DNA of 64,000 bases from an uncultured Hyphomonadaceae bacterium (GCA_913057945.1 CAJXOF010000013.1:1-64000); one strand, 5' to 3'; shown: positions 16,208 to 26,562, counted from the first letter of the stretch. Notes: generated by a model from the letters alone, not told the origin. Numbers and translations: made by a program.

Positions 16208-17851
16208 CTATCTGCGCCAGGTAAGGAAGGCCAGTCCAGCGAACAGGAACAGGGATAACCAGAACAACATCACGCCAATCCGGGTCTGGAAAAGCGTGAC
16301 GGATTCCGGAAGCGGGAGCCGTCCCCGGCCGAAACTGGTGCTCCATCCGCTCGGGGCATCCGCAACCGGCGCAGCGCGAAGCACTTCGCGACCAAGCCCG
16401 TCGACAATCGCTGAGGCCCCCCGGCTGGCGACGCGCGCCATCGGCAGGCCCGTTTCGATCGACCGATAGCGGTTCTGGGCATAATGCTGCGCCGGGCCCA
16501 TGCCGCCACCGAACCAGGCATCGTTCGAGATCAGCACCAGCCAGTCAGCCCGCGCGCCAAGATTGGCGTTGCGCGGGATGGACGCATAGAGCCCCTCATA
16601 ACAGATCATGGCGACAAAAGGCGGAATGTCATCAGCATAGATCACGGCCGGGCCGGGACCGGGGCGGAACCCGTCACTGGCCATGCGCTGGATCGCGCCC
16701 GGCAGGATGCCGGACAGTGCCTCGCCGAAGGGAATGATCCGCGTTGCCGGCAATTCGCCGAAGGGCACGAGGCGATGCTTGTCATACAGGGCGACCGGTC
16801 CGGACCGGATGGCGTTCTCGTCGATCACGGTCAGGCTGTTGTAATAGTCCCGCATGTTCTTGCCGGTGATTTCGTAGCGCGTGGTGCCGGCGATCAGTTC
16901 GCGGGGGCCAAGATAGGCGCCCACCGCGTCCAGTGCGTTCGCATCCTGAAGCAGCGTGGTGGGCAGGGCGCCTTCCGGCCAGAGGATAATGTCCCCCGCC
17001 TCCCCTTCCTGGGTCGACAGCATGCGCAGATATTCGATCAGGATCGGATCGGGGCCGATCTCCCATTTCTCATTCTGCGGCACGCCGGAATCCATCAGCA
17101 CGACGAACTGGTCAGACTGGGCCGAAGGCTGCGCGATGCGCTGCGCGCCCCAGGTCCAGCCGAGGGCCAGCAGGATCACAGCAGCAAACACCGGCGCAAT
17201 GCGCACGGCCAGCTGGCGGGACTCACGCGTATCCACCAGGGCGGCCGGGGCCGACATGATGAAGACCGTCACCAGCGTCAGCCAGTAGACCCCGCCAATG
17301 GAGGCTGTCTGGGAAAGCGCGCCGCCCGGAATCCAGGTCGTGCCCGGCAAATTCCACGGGAAGCCACCGAAGAGGTGCCCGCGCACGAATTCGGCCAGCG
17401 CGAAGAACAGGGCAAAAATGAAGATACGGGATGGCGAGGACGACCAGAAGGCCCCTGCCATCGCCCCGAACGCGCCCCAGATGAGGGCCATGCCGCCCGG
17501 CAACAGGATCAGCGGCATCCACAGGAAGATCGCGTGCTTTTCCGGCTCCACCAGGAAGGGCGCGGCCGTCCAGTGCATGCTGATCAGGAAGAAACCCGCG
17601 CCGAAGGCCCAAGTGCGCAGGAAGACGGCCTTGCCCCATTTTCGGTGACCACGCGCACCATCCAGCATCCAGATCAGGCACGTGAACGAAATCACCAGGA
17701 CCGCACTGAAATGGAATGGCGCAAAGGCCACAGACGAAAAGGCACCCAGCAACAGGCTGGTAATCACGGCCGGCCAGCCGGTCAGGCGGGCAAAGGCTTC
17801 GTGCAGGGGTCCAAGCGCAGTGAACCCGTGGCTGCGCACGGCATGATTCAT
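16208..17851 (-). CDS. lnt: Apolipoprotein N-acyltransferase
   Basis: Inner-membrane enzyme that adds the third acyl chain to lipoproteins in the periplasm. The 547 residues have six to seven N-terminal membrane helices (to about 235) and a nitrilase domain. The catalytic triad is visible: Glu293 in LWPEGALP, Lys358 in LYDKHRLVPFGE and Cys417 in MICYEG. A C-terminal helix ends the protein. The gene is 3 bp downstream of the corC-like gene. Several lipoproteins in this window (GH16, MBL, amidohydrolase) are plausible clients. Confidence 0.95.
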   Translation of the reverse strand: MNHAVRSHGFTALGPLHEAFARLTGWPAVITSLLLGAFSSVAFAPFHFSAVLVISFTCLIWMLDGARGHRKWGKAVFLRTWAFGAGFFLISMHWTAAPFLVEPEKHAIFLWMPLILLPGGMALIWGAFGAMAGAFWSSSPSRIFIFALFFALAEFVRGHLFGGFPWNLPGTTWIPGGALSQTASIGGVYWLTLVTVFIMSAPAALVDTRESRQLAVRIAPVFAAVILLALGWTWGAQRIAQPSAQSDQFVVLMDSGVPQNEKWEIGPDPILIEYLRMLSTQEGEAGDIILWPEGALPTTLLQDANALDAVGAYLGPRELIAGTTRYEITGKNMRDYYNSLTVIDENAIRSGPVALYDKHRLVPFGELPATRIIPFGEALSGILPGAIQRMASDGFRPGPGPAVIYADDIPPFVAMICYEGLYASIPRNANLGARADWLVLISNDAWFGGGMGPAQHYAQNRYRSIETGLPMARVASRGASAIVDGLGREVLRAAPVADAPSGWSTSFGRGRLPLPESVTLFQTRIGVMLFWLSLFLFAGLAFLTWRR

Positions 17852-17854
17852 GAC

Positions 17855-18718
17855 TTACTCCTGAGCGGCAGGGGCAGGCATTTCAGGTGTGCGGAGGCGG
17901 ACGCGGCGAATACGCCGTGCGTCGGCTTCCATGATCTCGATTTCGACACCGGTCGGGTGCTCCAGCACTTCGCCGCGCACGGGGACTTTTCCGGCCAGCG
18001 CAAAGGCCACGCCGCCGAGCGTGTCAAAATCCGTGTCGTTGTCCCCAAGTGCGAGGTCAATGCCCGTTTCCTCTGCAAAATCGTCGATCTCCGTGCGGGC
18101 GTCCGCCTCCCAGATTCTCTGGCTCCGGCGCACGAACATGGCCTCTTCATCATCGTGTTCGTCTTCGATGTCACCGACGATTTCTTCAACCAGGTCTTCC
18201 AGGCTGACCAGCCCGTCCGTCCCGCCATATTCGTCCACAACCAACGCCAGATGAATACGGGTCGACTGCATTTTCACAAGCAAATCGGTCAGCTTCATGG
18301 AGGGCGGCACATAGAGCACTTCCCGGTGCAGCTTTTCCAATGGCCGCTTCATGGGCTCCTCACCCTTGGCCAGTTCGCTGACCACGTCCTTCATGTGGAC
18401 GAAACCAATCGGATCATCGAGGGATTCCCGGAATACCGGCAGGCGCGAATGCGTCACTTCGGCGAAGTATTTCAGCAGGTCAGGGAATTCCATGCCCACT
18501 TCGACCGCCTTGATCTCGGCGCGTGGCACCATGACGTCCTCGACGCGCAAATCCTGGAATTCCGCCAGACGCAGGCGCATTTCGTTCGGATTGTGCTGGG
18601 GCACTTCCCCATTTGCCTCGACAGGCGTGGGGTCCACGGGAGCAGGTTTCCGGCGGAAACCGAAAAAGCTACGCAATCGGCCGCTTGGCGGCGCTTCAGA
18701 AGGGTCAGGGTCGCTCAT
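17855..18718 (-). CDS. CorC/HlyC-type CBS-domain protein
   Basis: A 287-residue cytoplasmic protein with two CBS domains (about 60-190; VEDVMVPRAEIKAVEVG, VVDEYGGTDGLVSLEDLVEE) and a C-terminal CorC_HlyC domain. Relatives are named magnesium/cobalt efflux protein CorC or hemolysin C; the transport role of this soluble form is uncertain. It lies between ybeY and lnt, matching the conserved phoH-ybeY-corC-lnt order. Confidence 0.92.
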   Translation of the reverse strand: MSDPDPSEAPPSGRLRSFFGFRRKPAPVDPTPVEANGEVPQHNPNEMRLRLAEFQDLRVEDVMVPRAEIKAVEVGMEFPDLLKYFAEVTHSRLPVFRESLDDPIGFVHMKDVVSELAKGEEPMKRPLEKLHREVLYVPPSMKLTDLLVKMQSTRIHLALVVDEYGGTDGLVSLEDLVEEIVGDIEDEHDDEEAMFVRRSQRIWEADARTEIDDFAEETGIDLALGDNDTDFDTLGGVAFALAGKVPVRGEVLEHPTGVEIEIMEADARRIRRVRLRTPEMPAPAAQE

Positions 18719-18731
18719 GGCCTCAGATGGT

Positions 18732-19181
18732 TCAGTCGGTCAAATATGGATTATCAATGCCCAGTGATGCAAGCGCCTTTATTTCGAGGCCTTCCATTGT
18801 CTCGGCCTCGGTGGCGGTTTCATGGTCATGTCCCAGCAAGTGGAGATAGCCATGGATCAGGAGGTGGGTCAGGTGATCGGCGAGCGGTTTGCCCTGCTCA
18901 GTGGCATCGGCCTCAGCCACGCCGAGCGCCACGGCGATGTCGCCCAGCAGCGGGCGATCCATCGGATCAGCCGGAAAGGACAGGACATCGGTCGGCTTGT
19001 CCTTGCCGCGAAATTGCAGGTTCAGCGCCTGCAGCGCGTCATTGTCAGCCAGCAGCAGCGATACGAGGCCGGTCGCAGGTTTGACGTCCGCGCCAGCCTT
19101 GAACGCCGTCTCACAGACGGTTTCCAAATCCGGAATCGCCGACCATTGGTCGTCTTCGATGATGAGATCAAGTTCGATCAT
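18732..19181 (-). CDS. ybeY: Endoribonuclease/rRNA maturation factor YbeY
   Basis: Zinc-dependent endoribonuclease for 16S rRNA 3'-end maturation and 70S quality control. In the 149-residue protein the metal site [11 protein letters not shown] spans 110-120 (His110, His114, His120), and the preceding [13 protein letters not shown] (58-70) is diagnostic. It is downstream of phoH and upstream of the CorC-like gene, as in most proteobacteria. Confidence 0.95.
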   Translation of the reverse strand: MIELDLIIEDDQWSAIPDLETVCETAFKAGADVKPATGLVSLLLADNDALQALNLQFRGKDKPTDVLSFPADPMDRPLLGDIAVALGVAEADATEQGKPLADHLTHLLIHGYLHLLGHDHETATEAETMEGLEIKALASLGIDNPYLTD

Positions 19182-19192
19182 GCGCGCGGAAA

Positions 19193-20176
19193 TCAGCCTT
19201 CCCCGTGGGCGGCATAGGCATCAATGATACGGCTGACCAACCCGTGACGGACCACGTCCGCAGCGGTGAGCGTATGCACGTTCACCCCTTCGACGTCCGA
19301 CAGGATCTGCAAGGCATGCTTGAGACCAGAGGGTTGGCTGCCCGGCAAATCCACCTGGCCCGGATCGCCGGTAATCACCATGCGGCTGTCACGGCCAAGC
19401 CGTGTCAGCACCATCTTCATCTGGGGCACGGTCGTGTTCTGCGCTTCATCCACAATGACGAAGGCATTCTTCAGCGTACGTCCGCGCATGAAGGCGAGCG
19501 GCGCGACTTCGATCTCGCCTCGCGCCATGCGGCGCTCCATCTGTTCCTGCCCCATCAGCTCGCGCAGCGAGTCCCAGATCGGCAGCATGTAGGGATCGAC
19601 CTTCTCTTCCAGCGTCCCCGGAAGGAAACCCAGTTTCTCACCCGCCTCGACAGCAGGCCGGGTCACGATCAGGCGCTGGCGCGTGCCGGACAGGAGTTCT
19701 GACACGCCCGCCGCAACCGCGAGGAAGGTCTTGCCGGTTCCGGCCGGGCCGACCCCGAAGATCATCGCATTGTCCGGACTGGCCAGCAGGTCGATATAAC
19801 GCGACTGACCGCGCGTCTGCGGCGTGATCGGCTTCTTCAGGGAGCGGAAGGTTCCAAAGGTCTGCGCCGGCGTCTGCGCAGCTTCCACTGCGCCATCGAC
19901 GTCCATATCGGAAATATCAGCCCCGCTGCGCAGCCGACGTTCGAGTTCAGCGAGCACCGCCTCGGCAATCGACACGCCCTCGGCCTTGCCGACCAGAAGG
20001 ATGCCCCCGCCCTGGCTTTCTGCCTTCAGGCCATACTCGTCCAGCCGCGTCTCCAACAGCTGAAGATGACGGTGGTGCGGACCGCACAAATCCCGCAGCC
20101 ATTCGGCATTGCGAACTTCGTAGATACGGCTGACCGGGGCTGCCGGCGAAGCGGAAGGACGACGTTTCACGCTCAA
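19193..20176 (-). CDS. PhoH-family ATPase (PhoH-like protein YbeZ)
   Basis: A 327-residue PhoH/YbeZ ATPase, which works with YbeY in RNA metabolism. Walker A GPAGTGKT is at 143-150 and Walker [10 protein letters not shown] near 239-247. The N-terminal part before the ATPase is KH-like. The start is probably the TTG at 20176, whose TTGA overlaps the miaB stop and has GAGGTGG upstream; a GTG at 20170 is an alternative. Confidence 0.92.
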   Translation of the reverse strand: MSVKRRPSASPAAPVSRIYEVRNAEWLRDLCGPHHRHLQLLETRLDEYGLKAESQGGGILLVGKAEGVSIAEAVLAELERRLRSGADISDMDVDGAVEAAQTPAQTFGTFRSLKKPITPQTRGQSRYIDLLASPDNAMIFGVGPAGTGKTFLAVAAGVSELLSGTRQRLIVTRPAVEAGEKLGFLPGTLEEKVDPYMLPIWDSLRELMGQEQMERRMARGEIEVAPLAFMRGRTLKNAFVIVDEAQNTTVPQMKMVLTRLGRDSRMVITGDPGQVDLPGSQPSGLKHALQILSDVEGVNVHTLTAADVVRHGLVSRIIDAYAAHGEG

Positions 20177-21549
20177 AGCGCCACCTCATGTTCGCGAACA
20201 AGATCGCCGGTGAGCGAACTCATGGTCGCGCCGGTCACCTTCACATCGACGATTTGACCCGTCAGGTCTTTCGGACCCTGGAAATGGACAGACTGCATCC
20301 AGGGCGAACGCCCATGCGCTTGGCCCTCAAGGCGTCCGCGCCCTGTCACAAGCACAGGCACGGTCTGACCGATCTTGGACTGGTTGAATTCGGTCTGCTG
20401 GTCACGGAGCAGTTTCTGCAACGCCTGCAGGCGCGTATCCTTCACATCTTCCGGAACCTGACCGAACATTTCCGCCGCAGGCGTACCGGGCCGCTGGGAA
20501 TATTTGAACGAATAGGCAACCGCATAATTCACGTCGCGGACGAGCTGCATCGTCGCTTCGAAATCCTCGTCGCTTTCGCCGGGAAAGCCGACGATGAAAT
20601 CCGATGCCACGGCAATATCCGGTTGGGCCTCACGCACCTTGCGAATGATCTCCCTGTAGTCCTCCGCCGTGTGACCACGGTTCATGGCCTTCAGGATACG
20701 GTCGGATCCCGACTGAACGGGCAAATGCAGGAAGGGTTGCATCTGGGCCGTGTCGCCATGCGCGGCGATGAGGTCATCCTCCATGTCGCGCGGATGGCTG
20801 GTCGTGTAGCGAATTCGCTCGATGCCGCCGATCTTCGCGATATGCCGGCAGAGTTGTCCCAGCGTCCAGTCTCCGCCGCCCTCGATGGCAGGCGCTGCGC
20901 CGTGGAAAGCATTCACATTCTGGCCCAACAGCGTGATCTCCCGCACGCCTTGCGCGGCCAGGCTGCGCGCCTCCATGATGAGGTCGTCGACGGGACGCGA
21001 AAGCTCCGCCCCCCGCGTATAGGGCACCACGCAGAACGTGCAGAACTTGTCGCAGCCTTCCTGCACAGACACGAACGCCGTCGGGCCATCGGCCTCACGG
21101 GTTTTCGGCAGCGCGTCGAACTTTTCAAGCGTCTCGAATTCGGTTTCCAACCGGTCGCCCATGGCGCGGCTGGCGCGGGCGATCATTTCCGGCAATTTGT
21201 GATAGGCCTGCGGGCCGAGCACGAGGTCCACGAGCGGCTGGCGGCGCATGATTTCCTCGCCTTCGGCCTGCGCGACACATCCGGCGACGGCAATCGTCAT
21301 CTGGCTGCCGGTCGCCTGCTTCATCCGCTTGAGCTGGCCAAGTTCGGAATAGACCTTCTCCGTCGCCTTTTCGCGGATATGACAGGTGTTCAGCACGACC
21401 AGATCGGCGGCTTCCGGCGTGTCCACGGGCGCATAGCCGAGCGGACGCAATACGTCCCGCATGCGCTCTGAATCATATACGTTCATCTGGCACCCATAGG
21501 TCTTGATGAAGAGACCCTTGGTGTTCTGTTTTGCCTCTGGTGCGGTCAT
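20173..21549 (-). CDS. miaB: tRNA-2-methylthio-N6-dimethylallyladenosine synthase MiaB
   Basis: Radical SAM methylthiotransferase that converts i6A37 to ms2i6A37 in tRNA. The 458 residues have the UPF0004 cluster cysteines Cys20, Cys56 and Cys91, the radical SAM CxxxCxxC at 166-173 (GCDKFCTFC), and a C-terminal TRAM domain. It heads the minus-strand miaB-phoH-ybeY-corC-lnt run and is divergent from the symporter gene. Confidence 0.96.
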   Translation of the reverse strand: MTAPEAKQNTKGLFIKTYGCQMNVYDSERMRDVLRPLGYAPVDTPEAADLVVLNTCHIREKATEKVYSELGQLKRMKQATGSQMTIAVAGCVAQAEGEEIMRRQPLVDLVLGPQAYHKLPEMIARASRAMGDRLETEFETLEKFDALPKTREADGPTAFVSVQEGCDKFCTFCVVPYTRGAELSRPVDDLIMEARSLAAQGVREITLLGQNVNAFHGAAPAIEGGGDWTLGQLCRHIAKIGGIERIRYTTSHPRDMEDDLIAAHGDTAQMQPFLHLPVQSGSDRILKAMNRGHTAEDYREIIRKVREAQPDIAVASDFIVGFPGESDEDFEATMQLVRDVNYAVAYSFKYSQRPGTPAAEMFGQVPEDVKDTRLQALQKLLRDQQTEFNQSKIGQTVPVLVTGRGRLEGQAHGRSPWMQSVHFQGPKDLTGQIVDVKVTGATMSSLTGDLVREHEVAL

Positions 21550-21706
21550 GCGCGGGCTTATGCCTGAAAATGGCTGTGGCTGCCAGAACCTTGTGCGCCT
21601 TGCCTGCAGCGCCCGCGATTACCCCCTCCACCTGCGACAGTGACTTCACAGCGCGTGAAAGGGGGCTAGTGTGGCCCGCAAGCAATCAAAGGAGCCGGGG
21701 AGGCCC

Positions 21707-23461
21707 ATGGAAACTCTTGTATCATTAATTCAGAACATCGCCGGATTTATCTGGGGTGGCACTTGGGGTGACACCGTGATCATTCCAGGCGAGATCGGAC
21801 CGCTGGCGATCCTCTTGCTTGGCACTGGCCTGTTGCTGATGGTCCGCCTCGGTGGCCGGCCCGTCCGCCGGTTCGTGCCCGCTCTCGTAGAGGTGTGGCA
21901 GGGGCGCAAGGCGCAAAGCGAAGACGGCGCCATCACGCCCTGGCAAGCCCTGTCGACCGCCTTGTCTGGTCAGGTCGGGACCGGCAACCTTGCCGGCGTC
22001 GCCACCGCGATTGCGATGGGCGGGCCGGGCGCGATCTTCTGGATGTGGGTCACGGCCCTGTTCGGCATGGCCCTCGCCTTCTCGGAAAGCTCCCTCGCCA
22101 TCAAGTATCGTGAAACCGATGAATACGGACGCATCAATGGCGGACCGATGTATTACATCAAGAACGGCCTGGGCAGTAAGTGGGCCTGGCTTGCCATTAT
22201 CTTCTGTATCGGCACCCTGTTCTCGGCCATGGCGACCGGATCCATGATCCAGGCCAATTCCATTGCCCAGACAGCCGTTGAAACGGCGCGCGGCAGCTTC
22301 GGCCTGTCGCTTCCATCCTGGGGCATCGGTATCCTGATCTCGGTGCTGGTCTTTGCGGTAATCATCGGGGGGATCAAATCCATCGGCTCGGTCGCCGGCA
22401 AGGTCGTCCCGCTGATGGCGGCAGCCTATGTGCTTTGCGCTCTGGTCGTTCTCATCATGAATGCATCGGAAATTCCTCATGCCTTCGCGGTGATCTTCAA
22501 ATCCGCCTTCGGGCTTCAGGAAGTCGTCGGCGGGGCAGCCGGTTACGGCATGATGCAGGCCGTCCGGTTCGGCATCGCCCGCGGCCTCTTCTCCAATGAA
22601 GCAGGCCAGGGCTCGGCCCCAATCGCTCACGCGGCAGCGCAGACGAAGAACCCGGTCCAGCAGGGTGAGATCGCCATGATCGGTGTCTTCATCGACACGA
22701 TCGTCATCTGCACCATGACCGCCCTCGTCATCCTGACCGTGTCAGGTGACTTCAAGCGCAACCCGGCCCTGATTGCCGCAAACCAGTGCGTCGCCGAAGG
22801 CCATGCCGCGCTTCCCGAAGGCTTCAGCACGGACGGCCTGTTCCCGTCTGCCTATACCGACGGCCGCGAAGCCACGATGGCCGAGACGGGCGCGCAGGCC
22901 CAGTCATTCCTGACCGCATGCCGCGCAGGCGGGCTGGACCTGACCAACGACCTGCCAGTTGGCACGACGCCAGAGGAAGAGGAGGCCTATTTCCAGAAAG
23001 CCTTCGCGGCCGCTGCCGATCCTGCCGTGCTGAATGACGTCCGCTATGTCTATGAGACCGACGCGGAATCCTCGGGCATCACAGCCCGCGCCTATGGCGC
23101 AGCCCTGCCCTATGGCGAATGGGTCGTCACGATCGCCCTGTTCTTCTTTGCCTTCACCACGATCATTGGCTGGTCGTATTATGGCGAGCAGGCGGTGACC
23201 TACCTGATCGGCGAATGGGCCACACACCCCTTCCGCTATCTCTGGGTCCTGGTGGTGTTTGCCGGCACGATTGTCACCAATACCGATGCGCTCTGGCTGC
23301 TCGGCGATATCGCGAACGCCTCCATGGCCTTCCCGAACCTCATCGCCCTGCTTGCCCTGTCGGGTGTGATCGTCGCCATGCACAAGGCCAATGGCGATCC
23401 GGACAAGGGCCATCCCGTGCACGACTATCGCGAAGAGGAACGCCATCCTGAAAAGGAATAG
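21707..23461 (+). CDS. Alanine/glycine:cation symporter (AGCS family)
   Basis: A 584-residue inner-membrane transporter that takes up alanine or glycine with Na+ (or H+). The family signature around TALSGQVGTGNLAGVATAIA lies at about 78-97, followed by MGGPGAIFWMW. The FSNEAGQGSAPIAHAAA block is central. An insert of roughly 110 residues (about 365-475) before the last helices is longer than in many AGCS proteins. The ATG at 21707 has GGGGAGG upstream. It is monocistronic with a strong terminator. Confidence 0.92.
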   Translation: METLVSLIQNIAGFIWGGTWGDTVIIPGEIGPLAILLLGTGLLLMVRLGGRPVRRFVPALVEVWQGRKAQSEDGAITPWQALSTALSGQVGTGNLAGVATAIAMGGPGAIFWMWVTALFGMALAFSESSLAIKYRETDEYGRINGGPMYYIKNGLGSKWAWLAIIFCIGTLFSAMATGSMIQANSIAQTAVETARGSFGLSLPSWGIGILISVLVFAVIIGGIKSIGSVAGKVVPLMAAAYVLCALVVLIMNASEIPHAFAVIFKSAFGLQEVVGGAAGYGMMQAVRFGIARGLFSNEAGQGSAPIAHAAAQTKNPVQQGEIAMIGVFIDTIVICTMTALVILTVSGDFKRNPALIAANQCVAEGHAALPEGFSTDGLFPSAYTDGREATMAETGAQAQSFLTACRAGGLDLTNDLPVGTTPEEEEAYFQKAFAAAADPAVLNDVRYVYETDAESSGITARAYGAALPYGEWVVTIALFFFAFTTIIGWSYYGEQAVTYLIGEWATHPFRYLWVLVVFAGTIVTNTDALWLLGDIANASMAFPNLIALLALSGVIVAMHKANGDPDKGHPVHDYREEERHPEKE

Positions 23462-23481
23462 GCGCTGACCCCATCCAAATG

Positions 23482-23519
23482 AAAAGCCCCGCCCGGTGCA
23501 GACCAGGCGGGGCTTTTTT
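23482..23519 (+). terminator. Rho-independent terminator of the AGCS symporter
   Basis: AAAAGCCCCGCC pairs with GGCGGGGCTTTT across a 12-base loop and ends in a run of six T, 20 bases after the symporter stop. Confidence 0.9.
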
Positions 23520-23614
23520 CATGCGGGGCCGTCTCCGGACACCAGCCCCCTCTGTCTGGGCACTTTATGGACAGTTTATGGGCAGGTTTATGGACCAGAT
23601 CGTCGGGCCAGGGC

Positions 23615-24088
23615 CTACCAGGCGCCGATATTCTCCGCGCTGGCCCAAGGCTCCTTCGGGGCAAGCGACTCGCCCTTCTGAAGCAGCTCGACAGAAATGC
23701 CGTCCGGCGACCGGATGAAGGCCATCCGGCCATCGCGCGGAGGCCGGTTGATGGTGACGCCCATCTCCTGCAGCCGCTCAACCGCGCCATAGATGTCATC
23801 GACCATATAGGCGAGATGGCCAAAGTTCCGGCCGCCCGCATACTCTTCCGGGTCCCAATTATGGGTCAGCTCCACCATCGGAATGTCGGTCTGGGTCGGG
23901 CTGACGCCATCCGGCATGCCGCCCATGCGCTCGACATCTTCCGGCGTGGCCAGGAAAACCAGCGTGAACCGTCCGGCCTCGCTGTCCATCCGGCTGACCT
24001 CTTTCAGGCCGAGCCCCTCGCAGAAGAATTTCAGGGATGCGTCGATGTCGCTGACACGCACCATAGTGTGCAGATATTGAATGCTCAT
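23615..24088 (-). CDS. VOC/glyoxalase I-like protein
   Basis: A 157-residue vicinal-oxygen-chelate protein related to lactoylglutathione lyase. It has two beta-alpha-beta-beta-beta modules: MVRVSDIDASLKFFCEGLGL in the first and GRNFGHLAYMVDDIYGAVERL in the second. Metal-ligand positions (His8, Glu73, His90, Glu134) can be proposed from the pattern. If a true GloA it converts the methylglyoxal-glutathione hemithioacetal to lactoylglutathione; another VOC activity cannot be excluded. Its ATG overlaps the stop of the upstream membrane-protein gene by 4 bases. Confidence 0.85.
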   Translation of the reverse strand: MSIQYLHTMVRVSDIDASLKFFCEGLGLKEVSRMDSEAGRFTLVFLATPEDVERMGGMPDGVSPTQTDIPMVELTHNWDPEEYAGGRNFGHLAYMVDDIYGAVERLQEMGVTINRPPRDGRMAFIRSPDGISVELLQKGESLAPKEPWASAENIGAW

Positions 24089-24543
24089 GTCTGGCCTCCA
24101 TTAAGGTCCCGGATAACTTGTTTGAAACTGGGCGGCATCAGCGCGTAGTAGCGGCGCATGGCAATCGCCAGCAAAGCGATTGTGACCAGCATGAACGCGA
24201 TGAATACCGAGAATGTGTGGATCAGTGTGCCTGTCTCGAAAACCGGTGACTGGCCGCTCAACCGCCAGAATATACGCCAGACCTGATTGAAGCCGGCCAC
24301 GAAGGGCGCGAGCAGGACGAACACGATTGCGGCGCAGACAAAGAAATATGTCGCTGCGCGCGGGCCTTCACTGCGCAAATAAAGATCGGTGAATTCCACA
24401 TCGCTGACGTCTTCTGGAACTTCACCCGCCGCCTTGCGCACAGCCAGCACTTCCGGCGCGAAGTCGCGGGTCTGCTTCCAGCGCCAGGCAAGATGGCCTC
24501 CCCAGGCAACGAGGCCAGCGAGAATGATCAGGAAAAACATCAT
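24085..24543 (-). CDS. Unknown three-helix membrane protein
   Basis: A 152-residue protein with hydrophobic segments at about 1-18, 64-88 and 106-128. A cytoplasmic-looking stretch with VEFTDLYLRSEGPRAATYFF lies between the first two, and the end is RDLNGGQT. No family is recognised. It is translationally coupled (ATGA) to the glyoxalase-like gene, which implies a shared transcript but not a shared function. Confidence 0.75.
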   Translation of the reverse strand: MMFFLIILAGLVAWGGHLAWRWKQTRDFAPEVLAVRKAAGEVPEDVSDVEFTDLYLRSEGPRAATYFFVCAAIVFVLLAPFVAGFNQVWRIFWRLSGQSPVFETGTLIHTFSVFIAFMLVTIALLAIAMRRYYALMPPSFKQVIRDLNGGQT

Positions 24544-24596
24544 GGGCGGTGCGGAATCCGGCTTGGGCGGCGTGGGCCGACTGCCCGCCGCCCGGT

Positions 24597-25481
24597 TCAG
24601 GCTGCGCAGGCGCGTTCAAGGGTCAGCATGGCACGCTTGCGCGCCACACCCCAATGATAATTATGAAGTCGGCCGTCTGCTGCAAGGGCACGGTGGCAGG
24701 GAATGAACCAGCTGATCGGATTTGCGCCCACTGCAGCGCCGACAGCGCGGGCAGCCTTCGGGTTCCCACTCGCCTTTGCGAGCGCACCATAGGTCCAGAC
24801 AGACCCGGTGGGAATCTCCAGCAAGGCACGCCAGATCTGGCGCCGGAAGGGTGTGCCATACAGCGCAACGGGCAAGGGCTCGCCGGCTTCAAAAACCTTC
24901 CGTGCCAAGGCTTCGGCTTCCCGGTCGTCACGCCGCACGCTTGCGCCGGGATAGCGGGCCACAAGATCGGCAAAGGCGTCTTGTTCGCTCCGGCCCTGAT
25001 GTTCGAAGCCGGTCCGTTCCGGCGCATTCTCGTCAATGAAACCGAGCGCCACGAGACCGCGCGGCGACATCAGCCACGCCCCGTCCCCGAACGGGGTCGG
25101 CGCGCGGCCAAGCGTGAGATCAGCCCCCTTCCCGCCTGTCTTGGCCTCACCCGGTGACAGGCCCTCATGCGAAATGAACAGATCATGCAATCGCCCCGGC
25201 CCGGACAGGCCGGCTTCCAGCGTTGCGTCCAGCACGCTCGCCCCTCCGCGCAGCAGGTCGCCCGCCGCCGCATGGGCAAGCGCAGACTGGTATTGTTTCG
25301 GGCTGATGCCGGCCCAGCGAGTGAATTCTCGTTGGAAATGGCTGGGCGACAGGCCAATGGCCCGGGCGGCCGTCGTCAGATCTGGCCATTGCTGCCAGGT
25401 GTCACCGAGATAGGACAAGGCATCCGCCATGCGTTCATAAGCAATGGCGCGCTCATCAAGGGGGGAAGCGAGGAGGGTCAT
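24597..25481 (-). CDS. Ada-like AraC-HTH / methylated-DNA-cysteine methyltransferase
   Basis: A 294-residue fusion of an AraC-type DNA-binding domain (about 1-115; GLSPSHFQREFTRWAGISPK) and an O6-alkylguanine-DNA alkyltransferase domain. The active-site PCHR is at 261-264 with acceptor Cys262. The Ada N-terminal phosphotriester domain with its zinc cysteines is missing, so this is an Ada-C/Ogt-like protein that repairs O6-methylguanine and may also regulate transcription. It lies 53 bp upstream of the small membrane-protein gene on the same strand. Confidence 0.88.
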   Translation of the reverse strand: MTLLASPLDERAIAYERMADALSYLGDTWQQWPDLTTAARAIGLSPSHFQREFTRWAGISPKQYQSALAHAAAGDLLRGGASVLDATLEAGLSGPGRLHDLFISHEGLSPGEAKTGGKGADLTLGRAPTPFGDGAWLMSPRGLVALGFIDENAPERTGFEHQGRSEQDAFADLVARYPGASVRRDDREAEALARKVFEAGEPLPVALYGTPFRRQIWRALLEIPTGSVWTYGALAKASGNPKAARAVGAAVGANPISWFIPCHRALAADGRLHNYHWGVARKRAMLTLERACAA

Positions 25482-25614
25482 ACGAGATTAATGCCGTGCC
25501 CGGCGCTCAGTCGCCACCCGTTTCTTGCGCCCCGTTAGACCAATTGAGACTTTCCAGCCCGCCAAAAGCCCGGCAAGAGTAGGGACCAATAATAAGACGG
25601 CTGGGAGAAATAGA

Positions 25615-26562
25615 ATGGCTGATGCGCGCAGTATTATCCTGCATGAGTACCCTACTTCACCCTATGCAGAGAAAATCCGGCTCGCACTGCGCCTGAAGAA
25701 TCTCGCCTATAGCCGGGTCGAAATCCCGGTCATCATGCCCCGCCCGGACCTGATTCCCCTGACGGGGGGCTATCGCCGTACGCCTGTCCTTCAGATCGGG
25801 GCAGATATCTTCTGCGACACCGCAATCATCTTGCGTGAGCTGGAAGCCCGCTTTCCGATGCCGGCACTCAAATTGTCCGGCCATGAGGGGCTTGCCCAGA
25901 TGGTGGCCGGCTGGACCGATGGCCGCTGGTTCCAGAGCTCGGTTGCCGTAATTTTCGGCGAAAAGGGCGACAGTGTACCGGATGCCTTCCGGAAGGACCG
26001 CGAAGCGCTGTCTGGCCGACCCTTCGACATTGACGCCATGAAAGCCATCGCGCCCATGATGCGGGACCAGTGGCGCGCCAGGCTGATGTTGCTGGAAGAA
26101 CGCCTGCAGGGTGGCAAGGGCGCCGGGTCCGGCATGTATCTCGTCGGTATGAAACCGGGCCTCGTGGACATCCACGCCTACATGAATGTCTGGTTCATGC
26201 ATGAAAATCTGCCTGACTTCGTCGAAAAGTGTTTTGAGACCGCAGACCTGACCAAGGCCTGGTTCGAACGGCTGAAGGAGTATGAAGGGCAACCCCCGGA
26301 AACAATAAGCTCCGCTGAGGCACTCGAAATCGGCCTGAATGCAGCGCCGCGTCTCGTCGCTGCAACCACGCGCAACGAACCGCAACAATTTGCACCGGGT
26401 GAAAACGTCGCCGTTGCGCCAGATGATTACGGCCAGGTCTGGGTCGAAGGCGAACTCGTCCATGCAGACTCCCAGCGCGTCATCCTCCAGCGCACCTCAC
26501 CTGAGGCTGAAACAGTGCATGTACATTTCCCACGCGCGGGCTTCCTCGTCCGGCGTGCCTAG
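25615..26562 (+). CDS. Glutathione S-transferase family protein
   Basis: A 315-residue protein. The N-terminal thioredoxin-like GST domain contains SIILHEYPTSPYAEKIRLAL (residues about 6-25) and a GYRRTPVLQIGADIFCDTA glutathione-binding loop. An all-helical C-terminal domain follows. Residues about 225-315 form an extra beta-rich tail (NVAVAPDDYGQVWVEGELV) not found in standard GSTs of about 210 residues. The start at 25615 has GGGAG eight bases upstream. Substrate unknown. Confidence 0.85.
   Translation: MADARSIILHEYPTSPYAEKIRLALRLKNLAYSRVEIPVIMPRPDLIPLTGGYRRTPVLQIGADIFCDTAIILRELEARFPMPALKLSGHEGLAQMVAGWTDGRWFQSSVAVIFGEKGDSVPDAFRKDREALSGRPFDIDAMKAIAPMMRDQWRARLMLLEERLQGGKGAGSGMYLVGMKPGLVDIHAYMNVWFMHENLPDFVEKCFETADLTKAWFERLKEYEGQPPETISSAEALEIGLNAAPRLVAATTRNEPQQFAPGENVAVAPDDYGQVWVEGELVHADSQRVILQRTSPEAETVHVHFPRAGFLVRRA

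Noticed and set aside
16484..19084. An 866-codon open frame on the plus strand opposite lnt, corC and ybeY
   Set aside because: It spans three well-conserved genes on the other strand; long antisense frames are expected in GC-rich DNA and this one has no recognisable domain.
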